From contig NZ_BDQM01000012.1 of assembly GCF_002207865.1 (NCBI RefSeq), positions 1-64,000 on the forward strand: 64,000 bases of DNA. The letters run 5' to 3'. Shown piece after piece: positions 22,924 to 32,889 of the stretch. This DNA is from Colwellia marinimaniae (GTDB taxonomy: Bacteria; Pseudomonadota; Gammaproteobacteria; Enterobacterales; Alteromonadaceae). The translations under genes and the position numbers were made by a program. The notes beneath the pieces were generated by a model. That model saw nothing but the letters and a program-made list of their open reading frames with translations, searched no databases and was not told the DNA's origin. Each line of letters starts with the position of its first letter. Within the stretch, counting starts at the first letter, position 1.

Positions 22924-25556
22924 ATGAATTACCAATACCGCAAACCGTTGCCCGGTTATAAAAATAAGGGCGCGACCATAGATTTTTATGATACGCGTGC
23001 AGCTATCGAAGCCATTAAACCAGGCTCTTACGTTAAATTACCTTACACTTCACGCATACTTGCTGAGCAATTAGTGCGTAAATGTGATCCGGCGATACTT
23101 ACCGATTCATTAAAGCAAATTATAGACGTTAAGCAAGACCTTGATTTTCCATGGTATCCGGCAAGAGTTGTTTGTCATGATATTTTAGGGCAAACCGCCT
23201 TAGTTGATTTGGCTGGTCTTCGTGACGCTATTGCCGAGCAAGGTGGCGATCCCTCAAAAGTAAACCCAGTGGTACCGACACAATTAATAGTCGATCACTC
23301 TTTAGCCGTTGAGGCTTCTGGCTCTGATCCACAAGCGTTGGCTAAAAACCGTGCCATTGAAGATCGCCGTAATGAACAGCGTTTTCATTTCATTGAATGG
23401 ACTAAAACAGCCTTTAAAAACGTTGATGTTATTCCCGCTGGTAACGGTATTATGCATCAAATCAACTTAGAAAAAATGTCGCCAGTTATTCAAGCGCGTG
23501 ACGGTATTGCTTTCCCTGATACTTGTGTTGGCACCGATTCTCATACACCACATATAGATTGTCTCGGGGTTCTTGCCATTGGTGTTGGTGGCCTAGAAGC
23601 TGAAACAGTTATGCTTGGTCAACCCTCTATGATGCGTTTACCCGACATTATTGGTGTTAAGTTAACGGGCAAGTGTCAGCCCGGTATTACGGCTACCGAT
23701 ATGGTCTTAGCCATCACAGAATTTTTACGTAATGAGAAAGTTGTCTCTGCTTACTTAGAGTTTTTCGGTGAAGGTACTAAACACTTAACTATAGGTGACC
23801 GGGCAACTATCTCAAACATGACGCCAGAGTACGGTGCCTCAGCAGGTATGTTCTACATTGATGAACAAACCATTGATTACTTGAAAATTACCGGTCGTGA
23901 TCCAGAGCAAATCAAACTGGTTGAAATTTATGCTAAACACACCGGTCTTTGGGCTGATGACCTAAAAGAAGTACAGTACCCTCGTGTTATCGAATTTGAT
24001 TTATCAACTGTCTGTCGTAACTTAGCCGGACCTTCAAATCCGCATCGTCGTTTAGCGACCGCTGATCTAGTGTCGAAAGACATTGCCAAAAATTTGGATG
24101 TTTGTAAAGCACAAGAAGCCAATGGTCAACTGCCGGATGGTGCGGTAATTATCGCTGCGATCACCTCATGTACCAATACCTCAAATCCACGTAACGTTGT
24201 TGCCGCGGGTCTGGTGGCTAAACGGGCTAATGAATTAGGTTTAGTCAGTAAACCTTGGGTAAAAACATCATTTGCGCCGGGCTCTAAAGTAGCGAAACTG
24301 TATTTAGAAGAAGCAGGTCTGCTCAGTGAAATGGAAAAATTAGGCTTTGGTATAGTAGGTTACGCCTGTACTACCTGTAATGGTATGAGTGGCGCGTTAG
24401 AGCCAAAAATTCAGCAAGAAATTATCGACCGTGATTTATACACTACCGCGGTATTATCAGGTAACCGTAACTTTGATGGTCGTATTCATCCGCATGCAAA
24501 ACAAGCTTTCTTAGCATCACCGCCATTAGTTGTTGCTTATGCTATTGCCGGTACCATACGTTTTGATATTGAAAAAGACATTCTAGGTCAAGATCAACAG
24601 GGTAACGATATTACCTTGAAAGATATTTGGCCAGCGGATGAAGAAATTGATGCAATTGTTGCTTCATGTGTCAAGCCTGAGCAATTCAAGAAGGTTTATG
24701 AACCCATGTTTGATTTAGGTGCCTTTGAACCAGCTGAAAGCCCATTATATGATTGGGATGAAACCAGTACTTATATTCGTCGTCCTCCTTACTGGAATAC
24801 CGAGGGGCCGGGTGCATTAGCAGGTGTTCGCACCATGAAAGGTATGGTGCCATTAGCGGTGCTTGGCGATAACATCACTACAGATCATTTATCACCCTCA
24901 AATGCTATTCAATTAGACAGTGCTGCGGGTGCCTACCTCGCTAAAATGGGTCTACCTGAAGCCGACTTTAACTCATACGCCACTCACAGGGGCGATCACT
25001 TAACGGCACAACGTGCCACCTTTGCCAACCCGAAACAATGTGTAGGGACGAAAACGGTAAAGTCAAGCAAGGCTCTCTCACTCGTATTGAGCCTGAAGGC
25101 ACTGAATCACGCATGTGGGAAGCCATTGAAATCTACATGGAACGCAAACAGCCATTAATCATAATTGCCGGTGCTGACTACGGTCAAGGCTCTTCACGTG
25201 ATTGGGCGGCAAAAGGTGTGCGTTTAGCCGGTGTTGAAGTTATCATTTCTGAAGGTTTCGAGCGTATTCACCGCACTAACCTAGTGGGTATGGGGATATT
25301 ACCTTTAGAATTTACCAACGGTGATACTCGCCATAGCTATAACATTGACGGCAGCGAAACGTACGATGTTGAAGACAGTCATGTTAAAGGTATTTCACCA
25401 GGTGGGGCAATGACTGTCATTATGACGCGTCGAAATGGTGAAATAATTAACATCCCAGTGAAATGTCGTTTAGATACCGCTGACGAAGTTTCGGTATACG
25501 CCGCCGGTGGGGTATTACAAAAGTTTGCCAATGATTTCTTAGAGTCGAATTCATAA
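22924..25556 (+). pseudogene. acnD: 2-methylisocitrate dehydratase AcnD, frameshifted
   Basis: Residues 1-704 (22924-25035) match Fe/S-dependent AcnD through ATHRGDHLTAQRATFANPK, including the aconitase cluster cysteines (AITSCTNTSNPRN; GYACTTCNGMSG). The frame then runs into 40 unrelated codons and stops at 25158. The true continuation is in another frame from 25038: MCRDENGKVKQGSLTRIEPE, then IIAGADYGQGSSRDWAAKGV, to 25556. AcnD proteins normally read NPK-LFNE-M here; only CA remains between AAA and ATG, so 10 nt appear to be deleted. The N-terminal product would lack the mobile domain 4 with the substrate-binding GSSRDW loop. Confidence 0.85.
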
Positions 25557-25561
25557 TTGAT

Positions 25562-25639
25562 TTTTAGCGTTTTAACTACGTTAGAAGTGCTCATTGACGT
25601 TCGTCAATTCCGCGCTTTAGCCTTGTTAAAACACTAAAA
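25562..25639. repeat. 78-bp imperfect palindrome between acnD and prpF
   Basis: Outer arms TTTTAGCGTTTTAAC and GTTAAAACACTAAAA and a perfect centre ATTGACG-TT-CGTCAAT flank partly matched middles. Its architecture matches the palindrome in the prpC-acnD spacer, though the sequence differs. Confidence 0.75.
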
Positions 25640-25903
25640 CCCCTCTTATGAAAATCAACTCTGTATGATTTTCTTTAAGCAGTAATAAAAGTTGCAGCTT
25701 TTTATATTAAATTAATGGCTATGTTCTCTATAACTGAAGTCAAAAGCTCCGGTGGTAGATTTGTTTTAGTGTTGCGGATGCAAATAAGCAAGCTTCACAA
25801 GCATGGATGCTTGTGTCGAGCCTCATGGAAGAGTTCATGCGTCTTGCGTGTTTGCGCAGAAATACTAAAGCTAACAGAGCCAAAATTATTTCAGGAGTGA
25901 GCT
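25640..25903. other. Spacer before prpF with a perfect hairpin
   Basis: CACAAGCAT-GG-ATGCTTGTG (25796-25815) is a perfect 9-bp inverted repeat without a T tract. A 61-codon ORF over it shows no family resemblance and was not called. GGAG precedes the prpF ATG. Confidence 0.5.
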
Positions 25904-27097
25904 ATGTCATTAGTCACTAAAATACATGCGCCACAAATAAAAATCCCAGCAACCTACATGCGTGGTGGTACATCAAAAGGTGTATTTTTTAATTTAACCG
26001 ACTTGCCTGAAGATTGTCAGGTAGCTGGCAGTGCTCGTGATGCCTTGTTATTACGCGTTATCGGTAGCCCTGATCCCTACGGTAAACAAACCGATGGTAT
26101 GGGCGGCGCAACCTCAAGTACCAGTAAAACTGCTATTATTTCAATCAGTGAACAAGCAGATCACGATGTTGATTATCTATTTGGCCAGGTTGCTATTGAT
26201 AAGCCCTTTGTTGATTGGTCAGGTAATTGCGGTAACTTAACCGCAGCGGTTGGCTCTTTTGCCATCAGCTCAGGATTGGTGGCAGCAAGCCGAATTCCCG
26301 ATAATGGTGTTTGTACTGTACGTATTTGGCAGAAGAACATCCAAAAAACCATTATTGCCCATGTACCTATCAGCAATGGACAAGTGCAAGAAACCGGTGA
26401 CTTTGAGCTCGATGGCGTGACGTTTCCTGCGGCAGAGGTGCCGGTTGAATTTATTGCACCGGTTGACCCTTCTGAAGCTATGTTTCCTACCGGTAACTTA
26501 GTTGATGAACTTGAAGTGCCGGGCATTGGTACTTTTCAAGCAACCATGATCACTGCTGGCATTCCGACCATATTCATAAATGCCGAGGCGTTAGGTTATA
26601 CCGGTACAGAGCTGCAAGACGCGATTAACTCCGATGAAGAGGCACTAGCGCGTTTTGAAACTATTCGTGCCTATGGCGCGGTTAAAATGGGTTTGATTAG
26701 TGATATTGCTGATGCGAAAATACGTCAGCATACCCCTAAAATAGCCTTTGTTGCCCCCGCTCAAGATTATGTTACTTCAAGCGGTAAGAACATCGCAGCA
26801 GATGAGATTGATTTACAAGTACGGGCATTGTCTATGGGGAAATTACATCATGCCATGATGGGCACGGCTGCTGTCGCCATTGCCTCGGCGGCATCAATTC
26901 CAGGCACTTTAGTCGCTCTTGCTACCGGTAAAACTGATGTTAGTTCGGTAACTTTTGCTCATCCATCAGGTACCTTGACAGTAGGCGCTGAAGCAAGCCT
27001 AGATAATGATAAATGGACGGTGAGCAAGGTTGTTATGAGTCGTAGTGCCAGAGTATTAATGGAAGGTTGGGTAAGGGTGCCAGCGCTGTCTGATTAG
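25904..27097 (+). CDS. prpF: AcnD-accessory protein PrpF (methylaconitate isomerase family)
   Basis: 397 residues. PrpF signatures: IPATYMRGGTSKGVFFNLTD at the start, GSPDPYGKQTDGMGGATSST, VDWSGNCGNLTAAVGSFAIS, and FAHPSGTLTVGAEASL at the end. PrpF has a diaminopimelate-epimerase fold and isomerises trans-2-methylaconitate so that AcnD product can be used; it is required only where AcnD replaces PrpD. Its intact state beside a broken acnD suggests that the acnD mutation is recent. Confidence 0.93.
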   Translation: MSLVTKIHAPQIKIPATYMRGGTSKGVFFNLTDLPEDCQVAGSARDALLLRVIGSPDPYGKQTDGMGGATSSTSKTAIISISEQADHDVDYLFGQVAIDKPFVDWSGNCGNLTAAVGSFAISSGLVAASRIPDNGVCTVRIWQKNIQKTIIAHVPISNGQVQETGDFELDGVTFPAAEVPVEFIAPVDPSEAMFPTGNLVDELEVPGIGTFQATMITAGIPTIFINAEALGYTGTELQDAINSDEEALARFETIRAYGAVKMGLISDIADAKIRQHTPKIAFVAPAQDYVTSSGKNIAADEIDLQVRALSMGKLHHAMMGTAAVAIASAASIPGTLVALATGKTDVSSVTFAHPSGTLTVGAEASLDNDKWTVSKVVMSRSARVLMEGWVRVPALSD

Positions 27098-27196
27098 CTT
27101 GCAGTTGCGGTATATTCATTCCAGACTTAAGCAAATAATAGCGCAGCTTTCGCTGCGCTTGTGCTATTTATAACAGCAATAAATAACTCGATAAGG

Positions 27197-30124
27197 CTAG
27201 AACTTAAATTCAGCGCCAGCATAGTAAAAGGCACCATTAAAACCAAACGGTGCCGAGCGACGTGAATAAGTAAAGACCCCAGGGCTACTAACAATAACGT
27301 TGCCATCAGCATCTACTATAGTGCCTGAACGTGAGTTACCTATGGTGTTTTTATCCGGGTAAACATCAAAGATGTTATTGCCACCAAGGTTAAATGATAG
27401 CTGTTCAGTTACTTGGTAATTAATACGAAAATCTGTTAATACTTCCGCGCCGTAGGTTTGTGTGCCACCATCAGTGATAGTATATTCACCATAGCGGTTA
27501 AAGGCTAAATTGATACTAATATCGCCGATAGTATAGAAACCGTTTAAGCTGATCCTATCTTGTGGCTGCCATTCTTCGATAATAGAGACCGCTTGTTTTG
27601 AAAAAACGTCACTAGGCTCGATACTGCCCAAAGCACTGTCTGCGGGTGTATAAATATTTACCACATCGGTTTCAGTAAAGTTAGCCGCTGCGGTTAGGCT
27701 AAAATCACCGCCCATTAACTCAGTGTTCCAGGTGGCAATGATATCTATGCCTCTGGTTTCAGTATCGGCTCCATTAAGGAAAAACTGACCTGCACCAGCG
27801 CCTGAGGCAATGAGCGCTGCATCTAAAGCCGGTGACAAACCTTGCCCTAATGAGTTACTCAACACGATACGATCATCTATATCGATTGAATACCAATCAA
27901 TGGTTAGGTTTATTTCGTCAGTAATGTGGATTATCGTACCTAAACTGAAGTTGGTGGCTTCCTCTTCTTTTAATTCAGGAATACCAATGGCTTTGGCTAG
28001 GTTTGAGTCATTACGAAAAGTGCCCACTTGCACAGCAATTTGATCGCCGTTAGGGTTGTTCGGATCGGTTTGAAATTGCGTACTGATGTTATCGGTATAC
28101 AATTGCTGCATTGACGGAGCACGGAAACCGGTACTTATAGCACCACGTAGAGCTATCCACTCAGTAACGGACCAATTAGCGGCAAGTTTGAAGTTAGTAC
28201 TGTCACCAAAACCTTGGTAATCATCATAACGTACCGCGCCGCTAATAATTAAATCATCAATAATTTCAGTTTCTGCATCAAGATAAAAAGAGATAACATC
28301 ACGGCTTTCATCTACTTCTTGCATAGGAGCAGTGCCGCCAAACCCTTGGGTACCGGCAGAGCGGTCATCGGGATATTTGCTACTGCCGTCCTCATTGGTA
28401 TCATAGTCACGATAGGAGTATTCATCGCCCGCAGTGACTTTAAATTCATCGGTTCTAATTTCGGTGCCCATGGCAAATGAAAACAAATCAAAGTCTTGGG
28501 TATAATCAAGGTTTAAGGTTTGCAGTGATAACTCAAGGCCATAAGCCGATGCTTGGCGTGGAATAGCGGCGCGAATTTCATCTGCGGTTAAACTTGAGGT
28601 ATAGCGTAGCGCATTAGCAAAAGAAGAGTTAATGGTATCGCTGGTCACATAATCAATATTATTTTTCCCATAGGTATAAGAAAAATCTAAAGTTGAGCCA
28701 TCGGAGAATTCTGTTTGATAACCTAAGTTATAAGAAATATCTTTAATATCGGTATTAATTTTCGGTAAAAAACCCGCCAAAATGGTAGCCTCACCATCTT
28801 GTAGCTGTGCATTACCACCGGCATTATTGTTGTGACGGAAAAATGCGGCTGATTCATTCTCGCGCTTTGAATAAGTCAAGAAACCGTACAGTTCACCATC
28901 ACCTAGGTCATAGCCGGTATTAATGATTAACGCAAATTGACTTGAATCGGCATCGCCAATTCTAAAGGTTGAACGGGTCGCTGTTGCCTCGCGTGGGTCG
29001 CCTAATAATAAGTCACCGTTAGCTAAGTCGGTACACCCTGAAAATTGACATGAGCCATGTAAGCCAGAGCGATCAGTAAAACCACGGTTTCTAAAGTTTA
29101 GGGTGGTATTTAAAAAGCCCTTATCACCTAAGCTAAACCCCTTGGAAATATCGACATTGGTGGTTTCACCATCACCTTCTGAATATTCGCCATAAGATAG
29201 TGCGACTTTACCGCCTTCACTGGCATCATTAAGGACGATGTTAATAACACCAGCAATAGCATCAGAGCCATATTGTGCCGCGGCGCCATCACGTAATACC
29301 TCAATGCGTTTGATTGAAGCCGCAGGAATAGCGTTCATATCCGTACCCGCAGTGCCTCGACCCACAGAGGTATTGAGATGAATTAAACTGGCTTGATGGC
29401 GGCGACGACCATTGATGAGTACCAAGGTTTGATCTGGGCCTAGACCCCTTAATGTTGCGGGACGTAAGGCATCGGTACCATCACTGATCGATGAACTCGA
29501 GAAGTTAAATGATGGTGCTATGGCTTGTAACATACGACCGACTTCTGTTTGACCGGTATTGGCCAAGGCTTCTGCCGTTAAAATATCAACGGGTACGGGT
29601 AAGTCTTCGACCGAGCGACCGGCCACACGGCTACCGACAATGGCTATTTTTTCTATTTCCTCTTCTTGTACTTGTACAGTTTGTTGAGCTAATACTGTTT
29701 GACTAGCGGCACCAAGTAAAATGGGGACTAGCGCGGCGTGTAAGCTTTTATTTTTCATTGTTATATATCTCTTATTATGTGAATCAACTTGAATGCTCAG
29801 TTGACCAGAGTTATTAACAACAGCGACTAGACCAGAGCCATGTAATAATTTTTTTAGGCCGAAGGTAATAGGATAATAACCTTTTAATGAATTTGCTTGA
29901 TGTTGCTTGGTCAAATCAAAAGAAAATATAATGGTTTGATTGACCTTTTGGGCAAATGCAATTAAGGCTTTATCAGCTCGTTGTTTATTAATATCAAAGC
30001 GAATAAAATCCTCAGCATTGACATGGCTTGTTGTTAATAACATTACCACTAGGGTGAAATTCACTAACAAGGCATGTCTGAGCGAGGTTTGATTCAGACG
30101 AAATTGCTTTCGCCAACTGCGCAA
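27197..30124 (-). CDS. STN-domain TonB-dependent outer-membrane receptor/transducer
   Basis: 975 residues. Order: signal-like segment (ALLVNFTLVVMLLTTSHVNA), STN signalling domain (about 40-115: IRFDINKQRADKALIAFAQK ... GLKKLLHGSGLVAVV), a second signal-peptide-like segment at 123-147 (MKNKSLHAALVPILLGAASQ ending VLAQQ), TonB plug (VEDLPVPVDILTAEALANTG; RRHQASLIHLNTSVGRGTAG; IKRIEVLRDGAAAQYGSDAI), and a 22-stranded barrel ending APFGFNGAFYYAGAEFKF. STN receptors pass a ligand signal to a FecR-type protein, and fecIR-like genes lie directly upstream. The cargo is unknown; the barrel resembles broad-substrate alteromonad receptors rather than a specific siderophore receptor. Confidence 0.92.
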   Translation of the reverse strand: MRSWRKQFRLNQTSLRHALLVNFTLVVMLLTTSHVNAEDFIRFDINKQRADKALIAFAQKVNQTIIFSFDLTKQHQANSLKGYYPITFGLKKLLHGSGLVAVVNNSGQLSIQVDSHNKRYITMKNKSLHAALVPILLGAASQTVLAQQTVQVQEEEIEKIAIVGSRVAGRSVEDLPVPVDILTAEALANTGQTEVGRMLQAIAPSFNFSSSSISDGTDALRPATLRGLGPDQTLVLINGRRRHQASLIHLNTSVGRGTAGTDMNAIPAASIKRIEVLRDGAAAQYGSDAIAGVINIVLNDASEGGKVALSYGEYSEGDGETTNVDISKGFSLGDKGFLNTTLNFRNRGFTDRSGLHGSCQFSGCTDLANGDLLLGDPREATATRSTFRIGDADSSQFALIINTGYDLGDGELYGFLTYSKRENESAAFFRHNNNAGGNAQLQDGEATILAGFLPKINTDIKDISYNLGYQTEFSDGSTLDFSYTYGKNNIDYVTSDTINSSFANALRYTSSLTADEIRAAIPRQASAYGLELSLQTLNLDYTQDFDLFSFAMGTEIRTDEFKVTAGDEYSYRDYDTNEDGSSKYPDDRSAGTQGFGGTAPMQEVDESRDVISFYLDAETEIIDDLIISGAVRYDDYQGFGDSTNFKLAANWSVTEWIALRGAISTGFRAPSMQQLYTDNISTQFQTDPNNPNGDQIAVQVGTFRNDSNLAKAIGIPELKEEEATNFSLGTIIHITDEINLTIDWYSIDIDDRIVLSNSLGQGLSPALDAALIASGAGAGQFFLNGADTETRGIDIIATWNTELMGGDFSLTAAANFTETDVVNIYTPADSALGSIEPSDVFSKQAVSIIEEWQPQDRISLNGFYTIGDISINLAFNRYGEYTITDGGTQTYGAEVLTDFRINYQVTEQLSFNLGGNNIFDVYPDKNTIGNSRSGTIVDADGNVIVSSPGVFTYSRRSAPFGFNGAFYYAGAEFKF

Positions 30125-30286
30125 TAGTAATAAACAGCTAAGCAGGGGGAAATCCTCTAATTTATTTTATTATTTTTAATATTAGTTTTATCTTGTTGCA
30201 TGTTTGGCTAAATAGCCAGCGATATATAGCGGCTATTTAACTGATAAACAGAGAATAAATAGCAAGTTTTTAAGAAATAGCGATGG

Positions 30287-31399
30287 TTAGTTAGCCGCAG
30301 TGAGTAAAATGGTACCATCGGGTTTTTTACTAAAATTAATACCGAAATTACTCTGTAAGGATGATAGTAGACCGTCAATATCATCGGCTTTAAAATAGCC
30401 CGCGACTTTTATCTCAGCTAGCTCGCTATCAACAATTTCAAAACTACTGGTGGTATAACGGCTAATTTCAGCCAGTGCCATGGACAAAGGCTCCCCTTCG
30501 AAAATTAGCATGCCCTGTTGCCAGGCCAAATCACGGTGAATTTGATCTAAAGAGACTTTCTCTATGGGGGTTGTGCTAGTTGACGTTGCATGCTCGGCTA
30601 TTAGCGCTTTTTCACCGGAAACAACTAACGTTGCCGCTAGTTGGTCGGGAGCAAAGCTAGTGTTAGCCTGTTTTAAGCTTTCTTTAAGGTCATTTACCGA
30701 TGTTGTTGCTTGGGTGATTAAGACTTTACCTTCGGTGACCACTAATTCCATCGCCTGGTTATTATGCCATTGGACATTAAAAACGGTACCCAGTGCGGTG
30801 AATGATGTTGCCCCAACAATTACCGTGAAAGGCCGATTATTATCTTTAGTAACATCAAAGCGAGCTTCGCCTTTTACTAAAGTAACAAGGCGTTGTTCGG
30901 CGTTGTAGGAAACTTCTATATGGCTGTTGGTATTGAGTTGGATCAGTGAGCCATCTTGTAAAGTAAAACTTTTTTGTTCACCTATTTTAGTTTTTAAGGT
31001 CTGAATTTGGCTTAAACTTTGCTCATTCAATGAGGGCAAGAAGGGTAAGAAAGATTCATTAACTAGGGTATTGATACTTATTAGAGAGACCAGAGCAAAA
31101 CTGGCTACTAGGGCAATAGTTGCCAAAGTATGGCGTTTACCGGCTACTTTTGCCTGGGCTAACGGAAATAAAGCGCTTAATTCATGTAAAACACTTAAAT
31201 CATCCCAAAAAGAAGCCATTTCAAGCAGAGTACTATGATGCTGAGAATTTTGATTACACCAAACAACAAGTTGTTGCTGTTCAACCGCAGTTAAACCACG
31301 GTCCATACGACTTATCCAAAGACAAGCAAGTTCTTGGATATTATTATCATTATTTTTCTTTTTGCACTCTTGACTAAAGAGTTGGCTGACATTACCCAT
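30287..31399 (-). CDS. FecR-family anti-sigma/sigma-regulator protein
   Basis: 370 residues. A cytoplasmic N-terminal domain (QELACLWISRMDRGLTAVEQ) that contacts the sigma factor is followed by one transmembrane segment (TLATIALVASFALVSLISIN, about 90-110). Then comes the periplasmic FecR beta domain (GEQKSFTLQDGSLIQLNTNS; EARFDVTKDNNRPFTVIVGA) and a C-terminal STN-like module (GEPLSMALAEISRYTTSSFE). This is the standard layout for a protein bridging an outer-membrane transducer and an ECF sigma factor. It overlaps the sigma gene by 8 nt, so the two are co-translated. Confidence 0.92.
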   Translation of the reverse strand: MGNVSQLFSQECKKKNNDNNIQELACLWISRMDRGLTAVEQQQLVVWCNQNSQHHSTLLEMASFWDDLSVLHELSALFPLAQAKVAGKRHTLATIALVASFALVSLISINTLVNESFLPFLPSLNEQSLSQIQTLKTKIGEQKSFTLQDGSLIQLNTNSHIEVSYNAEQRLVTLVKGEARFDVTKDNNRPFTVIVGATSFTALGTVFNVQWHNNQAMELVVTEGKVLITQATTSVNDLKESLKQANTSFAPDQLAATLVVSGEKALIAEHATSTSTTPIEKVSLDQIHRDLAWQQGMLIFEGEPLSMALAEISRYTTSSFEIVDSELAEIKVAGYFKADDIDGLLSSLQSNFGINFSKKPDGTILLTAAN

Positions 31400-32000
31400 T
31401 CATTTTTCTCGATTTACCGACGGAGGTTTTTACTAGAGCGCTTGGTGTTGGTTGTGCTACTTTTTTATCCTTAGCACTGAGACTATGACCATGAGGATGG
31501 TTCATTCGTTCCATAAACCGGGCACTTTTTAGTAGCCCCTGTGCTATGTGCTTTTCTACTGTGCTTTCACTTAACTTTAAGTAACTGGCAATTTCTTTTT
31601 GGCTTAAGCCATAAACCTTCTTTAGTATAAAACATTTACGCACTGAACCTGACAGTTGCTCGGTTGCTCGACAAAAAAATAAAAACTGCTCTTTACTTTC
31701 ATAATCGTCTTCAACTTTAGTGCTAGTTAATTGAACAGGTGGATCTACAAAATCATCTAACGAGTCTTTATATTTATTATCCCACTTAGCCACATGATTT
31801 AAGGCCAGATTTTTTGCGGTTTTTAGCATATAGCTGCGCACATATTTAATTTCTTGCTTTAAATCAGCTTCATAGGTTTTAACAAAGGTTTCTTGAACGA
31901 TATCATCAATATCGTCAGGCTTGACGATATGACTAATTAAGAAGCTGATATGTTTGCTGGTACTAATAAATAGTTTTGCTAAGGTCGAGTTACTTGCCAT
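31392..32000 (-). CDS. FecI-like ECF sigma factor
   Basis: 202 residues. Region 2 is DDIDDIVQETFVKTYEADLK and region 4 is FILKKVYGLSQKEIASYLKL then SESTVEKHIAQGLLKSAR with a clear helix-turn-helix. A basic, low-complexity tail of about 40 residues follows (SAKDKKVAQPTPSALVKTSV). By family, it is held by the FecR-like partner and released on receptor signalling to transcribe the receptor gene. No obvious target promoter could be confirmed by eye upstream of the receptor. Confidence 0.92.
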   Translation of the reverse strand: MASNSTLAKLFISTSKHISFLISHIVKPDDIDDIVQETFVKTYEADLKQEIKYVRSYMLKTAKNLALNHVAKWDNKYKDSLDDFVDPPVQLTSTKVEDDYESKEQFLFFCRATEQLSGSVRKCFILKKVYGLSQKEIASYLKLSESTVEKHIAQGLLKSARFMERMNHPHGHSLSAKDKKVAQPTPSALVKTSVGKSRKMNG

Positions 32001-32149
32001 CCATGTTTGCTCGTTACATATTAACTTAATTCGATAATAACCATGAGATTGAGTTAATGTCGAACTTAATCACATCTTTTTACTTTAATTTATTTGCTAG
32101 GCAGTTTATAAAGAGTCATTACTTATTATCACTAACAAGGGAGGCAAGC

Positions 32150-32830
32150 TTGTTTCACATCACCCGCCGTACAGCTTTTTTCAACAATACACCGGTAAAC
32201 TATCTTTGTGCCAGTGTCTTGTTCTCCAGTTTGTTTACCTTTCATGTCAGTGCAACTAAGCTAACCGTCGCTGATAATCTACTAGTACGAGATATTGATG
32301 ATAAAGCCGTTGAGCATGGTTTCTTTTCAAGTAAACAAACCATGCAATTATCGCAAGGAAAACATGTATTAGTGGTTAAATATAAAGATGTTTTTGAAGA
32401 TCTGGACTTTGCTGAAGAAAGGCTAGTGCAGTCGGATTACTTCGTTGTTAAATTTACCGTTGATAAACAGCTAACACTAGTGTTATCGACTAACAATATT
32501 GCTGATTTAGCCGCAGCCGAACGTTTTGTTAAAACACCAGAACTCATCTTAGTAGATGAAGATAAAGAAGAAGTTGTGTTAGCGCTAGAAAAGTTAACTG
32601 ACTATGAGTTGACTAAAAAGGTCAATCAAGTGATTACTACTTTGTCATTGCCCGTTGTTAGCACGCAGGGTGGTAACACCGCAATTAAGCTTGATACAAT
32701 TGAGTACGATTTCAACAAAAAAGTGCTTAATCAAGTCGACGCTGTGCCCATGCTTAAATACTGGTGGCAAAAGGCAAGTCGTGACGAAAAAGAACAGTTT
32801 ATTGATTTTATCGATGAAACTAAGCCATGA
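32150..32830 (+). CDS. DUF2057 family periplasmic protein (YccT-like), TTG start
   Basis: 226 residues if translation starts at the TTG at 32150, five bases after a perfect AAGGGAGG ribosome-binding site (32137-32144). The ATG at 32057 would give a 31-residue longer protein with no good site and a signal peptide buried too far inside. From the TTG a proper signal follows (FHITRRTAFFNNTPVNYLCA, SVLFSSLFTFHVSA). The body has DUF2057 features: KLTVADNLLVRDIDDKAVEH, SKQTMQLSQGKHVLVVKYKD, EERLVQSDYFVVKFTVDKQL. The function is unknown. Confidence 0.82.
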   Translation: MFHITRRTAFFNNTPVNYLCASVLFSSLFTFHVSATKLTVADNLLVRDIDDKAVEHGFFSSKQTMQLSQGKHVLVVKYKDVFEDLDFAEERLVQSDYFVVKFTVDKQLTLVLSTNNIADLAAAERFVKTPELILVDEDKEEVVLALEKLTDYELTKKVNQVITTLSLPVVSTQGGNTAIKLDTIEYDFNKKVLNQVDAVPMLKYWWQKASRDEKEQFIDFIDETKP

Positions 32831-32889
32831 GAGCAGCGCGCTGCTCAGTAATAAGTGTCTACTTTAACCGCTTAATTTAAGGAACAAAC

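Noticed and set aside
25036..25060. Programmed ribosomal frameshift in acnD
   Set aside because: No X-XXY-YYZ heptamer or clear stimulatory structure is visible at CCGAAACAATG, AcnD is not known to be frameshifted, and four conserved residues are missing as well. It is not fully excluded.
25715..25900. 61-codon ORF before prpF
   Set aside because: No recognisable protein sequence, and it spans a perfect hairpin and the prpF leader.
30564..30908. 114-codon ORF antisense to the FecR-like gene
   Set aside because: It is the mirror of a well-supported coding frame with clear domains; no independent ribosome-binding site or homology.
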